This document shows positions 8,451-17,802 of a DNA stretch of 64,000 nucleotides, piece after piece. The notes beneath the pieces were generated by a model that had not been told where the DNA came from, did no database searches, and was given only the letters and a program-made list of their open reading frames with translations. The position numbers and the translations under genes are program-made. Position 1 is the stretch's first letter. Each line of letters begins with the position of its first letter. Origin of the DNA: Herbaspirillum sp. ASV7 (GTDB lineage: Bacteria; Pseudomonadota; Gammaproteobacteria; Burkholderiales; Burkholderiaceae_D); contig NZ_JAELUH010000013.1 in assembly GCF_016429215.1 (NCBI RefSeq), positions 1-64,000 on the forward strand, read 5' to 3'.

Positions 8451-9548
8451 ATGAAACCCCTGCTCTCCCGCTTGCCACGGCGCACGATCCTTAGCGCCAC
8501 GCTCCTGCTGTCCCTGGCCGCCTGCGGCCATCCGCCGCCGCCCGCCGAGCGTATCGCCAAGGTCGCCTGGACTACCGTGCAGCCCGCTGCGGCCGAACAG
8601 CTCAGCTTTACCGGCGTGGTCCATGCCCGTACCGAGAGCAAGCTGGGATTTCGTGTGGCCGGCAAGATCGTGGAGCGCCTGGTGGACCCGGGCCAGACCG
8701 TGCACAAGGGCCAAGCCCTGATGCGCATCGATGCCGAGGACTATGACCTGGCCCTGGCCGCCGCCCGCGCCGCCGTGGAAGCCGCCCAGGCCCGCCAGGT
8801 GCAGGCCGTGGCTGAGGAAGCACGGCTGCGCAAGCTGCTGGAACATGGTGCCACCTCCAACCAGGCCTACGAACAGGCCAAGGCAGCCGCTGACGCCGCC
8901 GTGGCCCAGACCCGTGCCGAAGCCGCCAAGGCGCGTGAAACCGAGCATCAGCGTGACTATGCCGTCCTCAAAGCGGACATGGACGGCGTGGTACTGGCCG
9001 TCCCCAGCGATGTCGGCCAGGTGGTTGCCGCCGGTCAGAACGTAGTGACCCTGGCCCGCGACGGCGCCCGCGAAGCACTGGTCTACCTGCCCGAGCAGGA
9101 ACTGGGCCTGGCCAAGCGCAGCGCCACCGCGTCGCTGTTCAGCGATCCGGATACGCTTGCCCCGGCCACCCTGCGTGAGCTGGCGGCCGTGGCCGACCCG
9201 CAGACCCGCACCTACCTGGCGCGCTACTCCCTGGGCGGCAGCGCCGCCCATGCGGCATTGGGTGCCACCGTCACCATCCATGTCGCCGCCCCGGCCGCCT
9301 CGGGCGTCACCCTGCCCATCAGCGCCCTGGTCGACCAGGGCAAGGGCAGCGGCGTATGGATCATCGATGCCAAGACCAATACCGTGCGCCTGCAGCCGGT
9401 GAAGGTGCAACAGCTGGGCGCCGAACAGGCCCGCATCGCCGACGGCCTGGTCACAGGCCAGCGCGTGGTGGCCATGGGCGGACACCTGCTCAAGGCCGGC
9501 CAGAAGGTCGAACTGCTGGCGGAAACCCGCCTGGGGAGCGGAACATGA
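8451..9548 (+). CDS. RND efflux periplasmic adaptor (membrane fusion protein), lipoprotein
   Basis: This 365-residue HlyD/AcrA-type adaptor begins with a lipoprotein signal (LLLSLAACG, modified cysteine about residue 24). It then has the paired lipoyl half-motifs (GKIVERLVDPGQTVHKGQAL and LKADMDGVVLAVPSDVGQVV) flanking an alanine-rich coiled-coil hairpin, then beta-barrel and membrane-proximal domains. It would bridge the inner-membrane pump and the outer-membrane channel. Its stop overlaps the pump start (ATGA), so the two are translationally coupled. Confidence 0.95.
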   Translation: MKPLLSRLPRRTILSATLLLSLAACGHPPPPAERIAKVAWTTVQPAAAEQLSFTGVVHARTESKLGFRVAGKIVERLVDPGQTVHKGQALMRIDAEDYDLALAAARAAVEAAQARQVQAVAEEARLRKLLEHGATSNQAYEQAKAAADAAVAQTRAEAAKARETEHQRDYAVLKADMDGVVLAVPSDVGQVVAAGQNVVTLARDGAREALVYLPEQELGLAKRSATASLFSDPDTLAPATLRELAAVADPQTRTYLARYSLGGSAAHAALGATVTIHVAAPAASGVTLPISALVDQGKGSGVWIIDAKTNTVRLQPVKVQQLGAEQARIADGLVTGQRVVAMGGHLLKAGQKVELLAETRLGSGT

Positions 9549-12500
9549 GCGGCTTCAATCTCTCCGCCTTCGGTGTGCGCCAGCGCGCCATCACGCTGTT
9601 CCTGATCATCGCCATCAGCGTGGCCGGCATCTTCGCCTTCTTCCGCCTGGGCCGCGCCGAGGATCCCAGCTTCGTGGTGAAGGTCATGACCATCGCCGCC
9701 TCCTGGCCCGGTGCCACCGCCCAGGAAATGCAGGAGCAGGTCGCCGACCGGCTGGAAAAGCGCCTGCAGGAACTGGAAGCCTATGACCGCGTGGAAACCG
9801 CCGCCCGCCCCGGTCTGGTGACCATGAAGCTCTACCTCAAGGACGACACCGACGCCAAGACCGTGGAGGAGCAGTTCTACCAGGTGCGCAAGAAACTGGG
9901 CGACGAAGCGGCCAACCTGCCCCGTGGCGTCTACGGTCCCTTCATCAACGACGAGTACTCGGACGTCTACTTCTCGCTCTTCTCGCTGGAAGCCAGGAAT
10001 CTGCCGCATCGCCAGCTGGTATTGCAGGCCGAGGATATCCGCCAGCGCCTGCTACACGTGCCTGGCGTGCAGAAGGTCAACATCCTGGGCGAGCAGCAGC
10101 AGCGCATCTTCGTCGATATCTCCTACCAGCGCCTGGCCACGCTGGGCATCAAGGCACAAGCCATCATCGATGCCCTGGGCAAGCAGAACAACGTGACCTC
10201 GGCCGGCTTCGTCGAAACCAGCGGTCCGCGCGTGCAGTTGCGTCTGGATGGCGCCATCGACAGCATCGAGGCGGTCAAGGCCATCCCCATCGTGGGCGCC
10301 GACCGTACCATCAAGCTGGGCGATATCGCCGAGGTACGACGTGGCTATGAAGACCCGGCCAGCTTTGTCATCCGCACCCAGGGCGAGTCGGCCCTGGTGC
10401 TGGGCGTGGTCATGAAGAAGGGCTACAACGGCCTGCAACTGGGCGAGGACCTGGGCAGCTTCCAGCACAAGCTGCAAGATGAACTGGCCACCGGCATCAC
10501 GCTGGAGCAGATCGCCGACCAGTCCAAGGCCATCAAGGCGGCCATCAATGAATTCATGGTCAAGTTCTTCATGGCCCTGGCGGTGGTGATCGCAGTCAGC
10601 CTGGCGACCCTGGGCTGGCGCGTGGGTGTGGTGGTGGCCGCTGCCGTGCCGCTGACGCTGGGCGCGGTGTTCGTCATCATGCTCATGACCGGTCGGGTGT
10701 TCGACCGCATCACGCTGGGCGCGCTGATCCTCTCGCTGGGTCTGCTGGTGGACGACGCCATCATCGCCATCGAGATGATCGTGGTGAAGATGGAAGAAGG
10801 CTTGAGCCGCGTCGCCGCCGCCACCTATGCCTGGACCGCCACGGCCGCACCGATGCTCTCGGGCACGCTGCTGACCATCATCGGCTTCCTGCCGGTGGGC
10901 TTTGCCCGCTCCACGGCAGGCGAATACGCCGGCAACATCTTCTGGGTGGTGGCCTTCGCGCTGCTGACCTCGTGGGTGGTGGCGGTGCTGTTCATTCCCT
11001 ACATGGGCGTGAAGATGTTGCCCAACATCCCGGTCAAGGCTGGTGGTCACGACGAGATCTACAGCACGCCCAATTATGTGCGCCTGCGCAATCTGGTGCG
11101 CTGGTGCGTGGATCACAAGTGGCTCACCGCCGCCGTGACCGTGGGCCTGTTCCTGCTGGCTGGCGTGGGCATGGGCTCAGTGCAGAAGCAGTTCTTCCCC
11201 AACTCCGAACGGCCGGAGCTGACGCTGGAAATCAATCTCCCGCCAGGCAGCGCCTTTGCCGCCACCGACGCCGTGGTCAAGCAGATCGAAGCCAAGCTGC
11301 GCCAGGAACCGGAAGCCGAGGTCGTCTCCAGCTACATCGGTCAGGGTACGCCGCGCTTCTTCCTCTCGGTCAATCCGGAGCTGCCCAACCCCGCCTTCGC
11401 CCAGATGATCGTGCTCACCGCCGGCCCCGCCGAGCGTGACGTGCTCAAGGAAAAGATCCGCAAGATGATCGCCGAAGGCCGCTTCCCGCAGGCCCGGGTG
11501 CGCGTGAGCCAGTTCGTGTTCGGCCCGCCGGTGCCCTTCCCCGTGCTGTTCCGCGTGGTCGGACCTGACCTGGACAAGGTGCGCGACATCGCCGAGCAAG
11601 TGCGCGTGGTGATGGCCGCCAACCCCGACATGCGCGACGTCCACATGGACTGGGGCAACCGTACTCCCACCGTGCATCTGAGCCTGGACCAGGAGCGTCT
11701 GCGCCAGGTCGGCTTGTCGCCGCGCGACGCTGCCAACCAGTTGCAGGCCATGCTCAATGGCATCCCCGCTACCCAGGTACGGGAAGGCTTGCGCACCGTC
11801 GACGTGCTCATCCGCAGCCCCCACGCCGAGCGCAACAACCTGGCCGACCTGCGCAATCTGGTGCTGACCACCGACACCGGCGCCAGCGTGCCGCTGGCTC
11901 AGGTGGCGCGACTGGAAACGCGGATGGAAGATGCCGTCCTCAAGCGCTATGACCGCGAGACCTACATCGCCGTGCAGGGCGACATCCGCGACGGCACCCA
12001 GCCACCCGACGTGACCCACGCCATCCTGCCCAAGCTGGAGCAGCTCAAGGCCAGCCTGCCGGCGGGCTACCACATCGACACTGGCGGCTCGGTGGAAGAA
12101 AGCGCCAAGGCCGACCAGGCACTGGCCAAGCTGTTCCCGCTGATGATCATCCTGATGTTGACCGTCATCATGCTGCAGGTGCGTTCCTTCGCCACCATGT
12201 GGATGGTGTTTGCCACCGCCCCGCTGGGCTTGGTCGGTGCCGTGCCCACGCTGCTGGTGTTCCATCAGGCGTTTGGCTTCAACGCCATCCTGGGCCTGAT
12301 CGGTCTGGCCGGCATCCTGATGCGCAACACGCTCATCCTGGTCGACCAGATCCGCCATGACCTCGACGCCGGCCTGTCGGCCTATGAAGCGGTGATCGAA
12401 TCGACCGTACGGCGCGCGCGTCCGGTGATCCTGACTGCCGTGGCGGCGATGCTGGCCTTCATCCCGCTGACCCATTCCAGCTTCTGGGGCCCGCTGGCCT

Positions 12501-12643
12501 ATGTGCTCATCGGTGGTGTCGGCGTAGGTACCCTGCTGACCCTGCTGTTCCTGCCGGCGCTGTATTCCTTGTGGTTCAAGGTGCGCAAGCCGGTCGCTGC
12601 CGCCCCTCACCTGCAGGCTGTCCAACTCAAGGAGTTCGCATGA
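9545..12643 (+). CDS. RND-family multidrug efflux pump, inner-membrane subunit
   Basis: The 1032-residue product has the full AcrB/MexB-like layout: an N-terminal transmembrane helix (RQRAITLFLIIAISVAGIF), a large periplasmic loop, then a helix bundle with the proton-relay pair in GLLVDDAIIAIEMI, a second large periplasmic loop and a C-terminal bundle (GLIGLAGILMRNTLILVDQI). Length and the aspartate pair indicate an intact proton-driven pump. It overlaps the adaptor upstream and the channel gene downstream by four bases each, giving a compact three-gene pump operon. Sequence style is closer to the TriC/MexK group than to AcrB. Substrates cannot be inferred. Confidence 0.96.
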   Translation: MSGFNLSAFGVRQRAITLFLIIAISVAGIFAFFRLGRAEDPSFVVKVMTIAASWPGATAQEMQEQVADRLEKRLQELEAYDRVETAARPGLVTMKLYLKDDTDAKTVEEQFYQVRKKLGDEAANLPRGVYGPFINDEYSDVYFSLFSLEARNLPHRQLVLQAEDIRQRLLHVPGVQKVNILGEQQQRIFVDISYQRLATLGIKAQAIIDALGKQNNVTSAGFVETSGPRVQLRLDGAIDSIEAVKAIPIVGADRTIKLGDIAEVRRGYEDPASFVIRTQGESALVLGVVMKKGYNGLQLGEDLGSFQHKLQDELATGITLEQIADQSKAIKAAINEFMVKFFMALAVVIAVSLATLGWRVGVVVAAAVPLTLGAVFVIMLMTGRVFDRITLGALILSLGLLVDDAIIAIEMIVVKMEEGLSRVAAATYAWTATAAPMLSGTLLTIIGFLPVGFARSTAGEYAGNIFWVVAFALLTSWVVAVLFIPYMGVKMLPNIPVKAGGHDEIYSTPNYVRLRNLVRWCVDHKWLTAAVTVGLFLLAGVGMGSVQKQFFPNSERPELTLEINLPPGSAFAATDAVVKQIEAKLRQEPEAEVVSSYIGQGTPRFFLSVNPELPNPAFAQMIVLTAGPAERDVLKEKIRKMIAEGRFPQARVRVSQFVFGPPVPFPVLFRVVGPDLDKVRDIAEQVRVVMAANPDMRDVHMDWGNRTPTVHLSLDQERLRQVGLSPRDAANQLQAMLNGIPATQVREGLRTVDVLIRSPHAERNNLADLRNLVLTTDTGASVPLAQVARLETRMEDAVLKRYDRETYIAVQGDIRDGTQPPDVTHAILPKLEQLKASLPAGYHIDTGGSVEESAKADQALAKLFPLMIILMLTVIMLQVRSFATMWMVFATAPLGLVGAVPTLLVFHQAFGFNAILGLIGLAGILMRNTLILVDQIRHDLDAGLSAYEAVIESTVRRARPVILTAVAAMLAFIPLTHSSFWGPLAYVLIGGVGVGTLLTLLFLPALYSLWFKVRKPVAAAPHLQAVQLKEFA

Positions 12644-14100
12644 ACCTCATCAAACACCTGGGCGCAGCGTCTGTGCTGGCGACCCTGCTGGCCGGTTGCT
12701 CGCTGGCCCCCACCTATGAACGCCCGGCCCTGCCGGTGCAGACCCAGTGGCCGGAGCAGCTGGCGACCACGCCCACCAAAGCGGCTGATGACACCCCTGC
12801 TGCCAGCCTGCCGTGGCAAGAGTTCTTCCGCGACCCGTCGCTGCGCCAACTCATCGCCCTGGCACTGGAACATAACCGCGACTTGCGTGTGGCTGCGCTG
12901 AACATCGAGCGGGCCCGTTCGCTGTATCAGGTGCAGTCGGCCGACCGCCTGCCCACGCTGAACCTGGGCGTCTCCGGCGCCCGCCAGGAAACTCCCAATG
13001 CAGTGGCCCCGGCCGGCAAGGGTGGCCTGACCACCGCCTACAACGTCGGCCTGGGGGTGACCGCCTTCGAGCTGGATCTGTTCGGTCGGGTGCGCAACCT
13101 CAGCGGCGCTGCCCTGGAGCGTTTCAACGCCACCGAGGAAGCACGCAAGACCGCGCAGATCAGCGTGGTGGCCCAGGTCGCCTACAGCTATGAGGCCCTG
13201 GTGGCCGACGAGCGCCTGCTGGCCCTGGCCCGCCAGACGCTGGACAGCCGCAGCGCCTCGCACCAGCGACAGATCAGCCTGCGCGACATGGGCGCCAGTT
13301 CCGACTACGACCTGCGCCAGTCCGATTCGCTGCTGGAAGCCGCCCGCATTGCCGTACTGCAGGCGCAGCGCCAGCGCGCCCTGGATGAAAATGCCCTGGT
13401 GCTGCTGCTGGGCCAGCCGGTGCCGGCGGCGCTGCTGCCCGGCCCCGACACCTCCTGGAGCGCCAGCGTGATGGCCGAACTGCCGGCTGGCCTGCCCTCG
13501 GACCTGTTGACGGCGCGCCCCGACATCGCCCAGCAGGAAGCCCTGCTGCGCGCGGCCAACGCCAACATCGGCGTGGCCCGGGCGGCCTTCTTCCCGCGCA
13601 TCAGCCTGACCGGCAGCTTCGGTTCGGCCAGCGATGCCTTGAACGGTCTGTTCGAATCCGGCAGCCGGGCATGGAGCTTCCTGCCCTCGATCAGCCTGCC
13701 CATTTTTGATGGTGGCCGTAATCGCGCCAATCTCGGCGTGGCCAAGGCTGATCGTGACATCGCCGTGGCCCAGTACGAGAAGACGATTCAAGTGGCCTTC
13801 CGCGAAGTGGCCGATGCCCTGGCCGGCCGCGCCACATTGGACGCCGAACTGCGCGCGGTGCAAGCCCAGGAACGCGCCGAGCAGCAGCGCCACGACCTGG
13901 CCAAGCTGCGCTATGACAGCGGTGAAGCCAGCTACCTCGACTACCTCGACGCCCAGCGGGCCTGGTTTGCGACCCAGCAGCAGACCATCCGCACCGGCCT
14001 GGCCGAAGTGCAGAACCGTATTGCGCTGTACAAGGCCCTGGGCGGTGGCTGGAAAGATCCGATGCCGACGCCCGGCGACCAGATCGCGCGCAAGGACTGA
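12640..14100 (+). CDS. RND efflux outer-membrane channel (NodT/OprM family lipoprotein)
   Basis: The 486-residue protein starts MNLIKHLGAASVLATLLAGC, a lipoprotein signal with LAGC lipobox, followed by SLAPTYERP as in OprM/NodT proteins. Two TolC-like repeats follow, recognisable by LRVAALNIERARSLYQVQSA and RPDIAQQEALLRAANANIGV. AAGGAG lies within the end of the pump gene, and the ATG overlaps its stop codon. It completes the tripartite pump. Confidence 0.95.
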   Translation: MNLIKHLGAASVLATLLAGCSLAPTYERPALPVQTQWPEQLATTPTKAADDTPAASLPWQEFFRDPSLRQLIALALEHNRDLRVAALNIERARSLYQVQSADRLPTLNLGVSGARQETPNAVAPAGKGGLTTAYNVGLGVTAFELDLFGRVRNLSGAALERFNATEEARKTAQISVVAQVAYSYEALVADERLLALARQTLDSRSASHQRQISLRDMGASSDYDLRQSDSLLEAARIAVLQAQRQRALDENALVLLLGQPVPAALLPGPDTSWSASVMAELPAGLPSDLLTARPDIAQQEALLRAANANIGVARAAFFPRISLTGSFGSASDALNGLFESGSRAWSFLPSISLPIFDGGRNRANLGVAKADRDIAVAQYEKTIQVAFREVADALAGRATLDAELRAVQAQERAEQQRHDLAKLRYDSGEASYLDYLDAQRAWFATQQQTIRTGLAEVQNRIALYKALGGGWKDPMPTPGDQIARKD

Positions 14101-14144
14101 AGCTCACTGTGGAGTACCGCTGCCTGTGGAGGGGAGCGGTTTTT

Positions 14145-14180
14145 GTCCTGACCAGGCCTGGCCTGATCAGGACTTTTTTT
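14145..14180 (+). terminator. Terminator of the RND operon
   Basis: GTCCTGACCAGGCC pairs imperfectly with TGGCCTGATCAGGAC and is followed by seven T. It also overlaps the end of the convergent TetR gene. Confidence 0.85.
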
Positions 14181-14796
14181 ATGGGCGGGCGCCGGTCAGG
14201 CCGGCCTGGGCAGGGGAGCGCTGCAGCAACAGCTTGACGGTGTGCTCGGCGTTGCCGACGATGGTATCGACCAAAGCCTTGTCGTCGGCCATGTGCGCCA
14301 GTGATACCGCGCCGACGATGACGGAGACGATCGATTCGGCCAGGCCCATGAAGTCCTCGTAATCCAGCCGCATCAAGTGGGCCGCGAACATCTTGACGAA
14401 GCGCGAATAGCCCGCCGTAACGACTTCCTTGACTTGCGGGTCGGCATGACCCAGTTCGGTAGACAGGTTGGCCAGCGGGCAGAGCAGGCGGTTGTCCTCG
14501 CTCTGGTGCTGGCGCAGGTAGTGGAAGACGATCAGTTCAATGGCCTCGCGCGGCGGCTTGCCGCGGGTGAGCTCGTCCAGATTGGCGACGATATAGTCGA
14601 AGGCCACCGCATTGGCATCGGCGACCAGGTGTTCCTTGGAGGTGAAATGGCGGTAGAAACCACCTTGGGTCAGGCCACAGGCCGACATGACGTCAGCGAT
14701 GGCTGTCGCGGCTATACCATTGTTGAGAAACAGTTCCGAGGCGGTAGCGAGGATACGCTTCCTGGTTTCGGCGGCTTCGGCATTGGATTTGCGCAT
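14179..14796 (-). CDS. TetR-family repressor (second related copy)
   Basis: The 205-residue protein has a helix-turn-helix reading TAIADVMSACGLTQGGFYRH then FTSKEHL, nearly the same as the TetR gene at 7706, with a similar C-terminal domain containing cysteine at LLCPLANLSTE (the first copy has MCPLPNLGSE). AGGAG precedes the ATG at 14796. The shared recognition helix and operator suggest the two repressors arose by duplication and bind the same sites, bracketing the pump operon. Whether they answer to different ligands is unknown. Confidence 0.93.
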   Translation of the reverse strand: MRKSNAEAAETRKRILATASELFLNNGIAATAIADVMSACGLTQGGFYRHFTSKEHLVADANAVAFDYIVANLDELTRGKPPREAIELIVFHYLRQHQSEDNRLLCPLANLSTELGHADPQVKEVVTAGYSRFVKMFAAHLMRLDYEDFMGLAESIVSVIVGAVSLAHMADDKALVDTIVGNAEHTVKLLLQRSPAQAGLTGARP

Positions 14797-14820
14797 GGCA
14801 AGCTCCTGGCAATCTACACT

Positions 14821-14848
14821 GATAAATAGATTGTCATTGTACTCCAAA
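14821..14848 (-). promoter_or_regulatory. Operator, copy 3 (second TetR gene)
   Basis: On the minus strand this reads TTTGGAGTACAATGACAATC then TATTTATC, matching the sites at 7669 and 8365. It lies 25 bases upstream of the TetR start and probably mediates autoregulation. Confidence 0.68.
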
Positions 14849-14928
14849 ACCTGGGCCACGCGTCTCTGCCGATAGCGCGAGGAGGCGCTGATCCGCAGAC
14901 GACGCTGGCCCGCCCGCCAGGGGGGAGT

Positions 14929-15633
14929 TCAACCGCGCAGGATGTCGGCCAGGTATACCGACGACGACAGGCCCTGATGGATCTGACGGCTGGGTTCATC
15001 GGCCAGGACTTCCTCGGCACCGGCCTCGACGGCATCGAAGGCTTGACGCACCACGCTTTCCGGGCTGACCTTGGGCGCATCGAAGCCGCGGGTCAGATCC
15101 GTATCGATGAAGCCGGCGTGCACGCCCACGACCTGGGTGCCCTGCTGGCGCAATTCCTGGCGCAGGCCATTGGTGAGCGACCAGGCTGCGGCCTTGGACA
15201 CCCCATAAGTGCCCAGCACCGGCGTGCTGACCAGGCTCAGCAGCGAAAGCATGTTGATGATGGCACCGCCGCCGTTCTTGGCCAGGATGGGAGCGAAAGC
15301 CTGGCTCAGGTTGAGCATGCCGAAGAGGTTGGTGTTCAGGTGATTCTGCAGCTGTGCTTGCGCGTCGGCGGAGACGAAGGCACCGGTACTGGCGATGCCG
15401 GCATTGTTGATGAGGATGGTGAGGTCACCGATCTTCTCGGCAGCGGCCCGGACCTGGTCAGGCTTGGTGACGTCGAGCTGGATCGGCTCCACACCGGCCA
15501 GCTTGACCGAGGAGGCGTCGCGGGCGCCGGCATAGACGCGCTTGGCGCCACGTTCCAGGGCTTGACGGGCGAATTCCTGGCCGAGACCGCGATTGGCGCC
15601 GGTCACCAGTACGATTGCGTTTTCGAATTTCAT
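14929..15633 (-). CDS. SDR-family oxidoreductase
   Basis: The 234-residue classical SDR has TGANRGLG at residues 10-17, NNAG near 85 and a catalytic YGVSK around 145. AAAGGA lies seven bases before the ATG at 15633 and fixes the start; the frame stays open upstream for a further 700 bases but that part is out of frame with, and antiparallel in content to, the real TetR gene. An operator at 15821 matches one in front of the neighbouring TetR gene, so this SDR is probably its target. Substrate unknown. Confidence 0.92.
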   Translation of the reverse strand: MKFENAIVLVTGANRGLGQEFARQALERGAKRVYAGARDASSVKLAGVEPIQLDVTKPDQVRAAAEKIGDLTILINNAGIASTGAFVSADAQAQLQNHLNTNLFGMLNLSQAFAPILAKNGGGAIINMLSLLSLVSTPVLGTYGVSKAAAWSLTNGLRQELRQQGTQVVGVHAGFIDTDLTRGFDAPKVSPESVVRQAFDAVEAGAEEVLADEPSRQIHQGLSSSVYLADILRG

Positions 15634-15820
15634 GATGATTCCTTTCAGTGGGTTGGTTGGGCTTGGGGTGTTGCCTGGCTTGAGCCGATCTGTCCGTCTC
15701 TCGTTGCTTTGCTTCTGCTTTGCTGCTGCTTTGCTTCTGTTTCTCGTTGTGTTTCTACCTCTGCGGGTGGCACATCCACATGCCTTTCTTCGGCGGCGGC
15801 AATAGCTACCCGGCCGCCTC

Positions 15821-15845
15821 AAAATATGACGATCATCATATTTTT
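15821..15845. promoter_or_regulatory. Palindromic operator upstream of the SDR gene
   Basis: AAAATATGACGATCATCATA followed by TTTTT contains ATATGA-N5-TCATAT-type dyad symmetry and closely matches the site at 16481-16505. The 15634-15820 stretch otherwise holds only pyrimidine-rich sequence with TTTGCT repeats. Confidence 0.7.
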
Positions 15846-15883
15846 GGATAAGCCAATATGCGCATGCCATGCCTGCGCGGCTC

Positions 15884-16465
15884 TCATGTCGCGTAACGCT
15901 CCAGCAGCTCGGCGCGGGTCGAGGCCAGTAACGCCCGCCCTTGCTTGCCGTCGCCCAGCACACGGGCCATCTGCAGGGCGCCGCTGATGGTGGCGGCGAT
16001 CGTCCAGCTCGCCCCTTCGCCATGATGTTCAGGCAAGAGCCCGCGCACCAGTTTTTGCAGGCTGACGATCGCCTGTCGCGACGACTCCACCACCTCCGGC
16101 GCCTGGGTACGCATCTCGCTGCACAGCGCTGCCACCGGACAGCCGTTCTCGCAGGCCGTGATCTGGCTGTCAGACAGATAGATCTCGATGAAAGCCTGGA
16201 AACGATTGCCATGTCGCGCCGACAGTTTCTCCACGAACTCGCTGACCAGCGCACCGCTATCCTGGCTGGCATGCGTGACCGCCTCGGCCAGCAAGGCGTC
16301 ACGCGAGGCGAAATGCGCATAGAAGCCGCCATGGGTCAGGCCGGCCTCCTTCATCACCTCGGCCACGTTGACGCTCTTGAAGCCGGATTGACGCATCACA
16401 CGTGCGGCCGCCGCCACGATACGCTGGTGGGACTGTTCCTTTTTGCTGGTGGGGATCGAGTTCAT
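15884..16465 (-). CDS. TetR-family repressor
   Basis: The 193-residue protein has the helix-turn-helix VNVAEVMKEAGLTHGGFYAH then FASRDAL, and a C-terminal domain with CENGCPVAALCSEM that resembles regulators with reactive cysteines. It differs clearly in the recognition helix from the two TetR proteins of the pump locus, in line with a different operator. Start at MNSIPTSKKE; an upstream TTG is possible. It reads in the same direction as the SDR downstream, and the same operator lies in front of both genes. Confidence 0.9.
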   Translation of the reverse strand: MNSIPTSKKEQSHQRIVAAAARVMRQSGFKSVNVAEVMKEAGLTHGGFYAHFASRDALLAEAVTHASQDSGALVSEFVEKLSARHGNRFQAFIEIYLSDSQITACENGCPVAALCSEMRTQAPEVVESSRQAIVSLQKLVRGLLPEHHGEGASWTIAATISGALQMARVLGDGKQGRALLASTRAELLERYAT

Positions 16466-16480
16466 GCAGGCACAATAGCA

Positions 16481-16505
16481 CAAAATATGATTACCATCAT
16501 ATTAT
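16481..16505. promoter_or_regulatory. Palindromic operator upstream of the TetR gene
   Basis: CAAAATATGATTACCATCAT followed by ATTAT is the second copy of the dyad seen at 15821. It lies 16 bases before the TetR start, consistent with autorepression. Confidence 0.7.
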
Positions 16506-16606
16506 TTGCATCATCTATCCCTCGCTGTCGGCGCGGCGATACACTTTCTGCGTGGGTCTTTCCTCTGGCTGGCGCGACCGGAGGTCCGGGCCGGCTTGCC
16601 TGCCGC

Positions 16607-17575
16607 TCATGCGGTATCGCCCTGACCAAAGGACTCCCGGTAGCGCTGCGGGCTCAGGCCCAGTGAGCGGACGAAGGCATTGCGCATGCGTCCGGCATCG
16701 CCGAAGCCGCATTCATAGGCAATGGTCTTGATGGGCGAGACGCTCTGCTCAAGCAACACGCGGGCCGCATCGATGCGGGCGCGCTGGACGAACTCGGCCG
16801 GCGCCACGCCAGTGGCCCGCACGAATGCCCGTGCGAAGCCACGCACACTCATCTTGGCCACCTGTGCCAGTTGCGCCACCGCGAGCCCTTCCCTGAGGTG
16901 GCTCAGCACATAGCGTTGCACCTCGGCAATGACGGACTCGGGAGGGGCAAAGGCACTCAGATAGGGACTGAATTGCGACTGCCCGCCCGTGCGCTGCATG
17001 ACCACGACCAATCGCTTGGCCACGTTCAGCGCCACGTCGGCGCCCCAATCCTGACGCAGCAGGTACAGGGCCAGGTCGATGCCGGCGGTCACACCGGCGG
17101 AGGTGTAGAGACGCTCGTCCTGTACGTAGATGCGGTCTGCCTCGACCCGGGTGTGCTGGCAAATGGCCGCCAGCGCATCGGCATCGCTCCAGTGGGTCGT
17201 CACGGTGCGACCGTCGAGCAGGCCGGCCCGGCCCAGCATGAAGGCACCGTTGCAAATCGCCCCGAACTTGCGCGCGCCCATGCAGGCCTGGCGCAGCCAG
17301 GCGTAGAGGGCGGGGTCGAACTGCCGTTGCGGCAGGCCGGGGCCGCCGGCCACCAGCAGCATGTCGAAAGCGGTTCCGGCCTGATGCCAGACGGTGCTGG
17401 CGTTCACGCTCATGGCATTGGAACAGGTGACGGCAGCGTTATCGACGCTCACGGTCTGCAGCACGTACCGGTCCTGTGGCAACAGGAAGCGGTTGGCCTC
17501 GGAAAACACATCCAGTGGCCCCGAGATGTCCAGCGCCTGGACACCCTCAAAGACCACCATGGTCACCGTTTTCAT
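16607..17575 (-). CDS. GlxA-type transcriptional regulator (DJ-1/PfpI domain plus AraC HTH)
   Basis: The 322-residue protein has an N-terminal DJ-1/PfpI fold (MKTVTMVVFEGVQALDISGP, with the nucleophile-elbow region GAICNGAFMLGRAGLL) and a C-terminal AraC/XylS double helix-turn-helix (VAQLAQVAKMSVRGFARAF and TIAYECGFGDAGRMRNAF). This is the architecture of GlxA/FtrA-like activators. The DJ-1 domain is thought to sense a metabolite rather than act as an enzyme. It is divergent from an M24 hydrolase that may be a target; that link is inferred from position. Confidence 0.93.
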   Translation of the reverse strand: MKTVTMVVFEGVQALDISGPLDVFSEANRFLLPQDRYVLQTVSVDNAAVTCSNAMSVNASTVWHQAGTAFDMLLVAGGPGLPQRQFDPALYAWLRQACMGARKFGAICNGAFMLGRAGLLDGRTVTTHWSDADALAAICQHTRVEADRIYVQDERLYTSAGVTAGIDLALYLLRQDWGADVALNVAKRLVVVMQRTGGQSQFSPYLSAFAPPESVIAEVQRYVLSHLREGLAVAQLAQVAKMSVRGFARAFVRATGVAPAEFVQRARIDAARVLLEQSVSPIKTIAYECGFGDAGRMRNAFVRSLGLSPQRYRESFGQGDTA

Positions 17576-17802
17576 CACGATAGATTGCCCTCTCCACACT
17601 GCGCCATGCGCGCCTCACCGCCATCGTCACGGCTCCCACGATAACCTGCAATACCCTCCGATATCGCAGCCCGGCGCCCCGCTGGCCGAAAATGCCGTCC
17701 CTTTGACCGGATACGCACGCATGCCACCGACCACCTGCCGGCCCGGTGCTTCGATAATGGCCGCGCCACCCGAGATGCGGGTGCCCCATTTTGGAGAAAC
17801 CC

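Noticed and set aside
15700..15780. TTTGCTTCTGC-like pyrimidine repeats as a possible CRISPR or regulatory array
   Set aside because: The units are short, irregular and without spacers; simple low-complexity DNA explains them.
15634..16332. An upstream extension of the SDR at 14929-15633 into the TetR gene
   Set aside because: The ATG at 15633 has a good ribosome-binding site and gives the normal SDR N-terminus; the extension has no homology.
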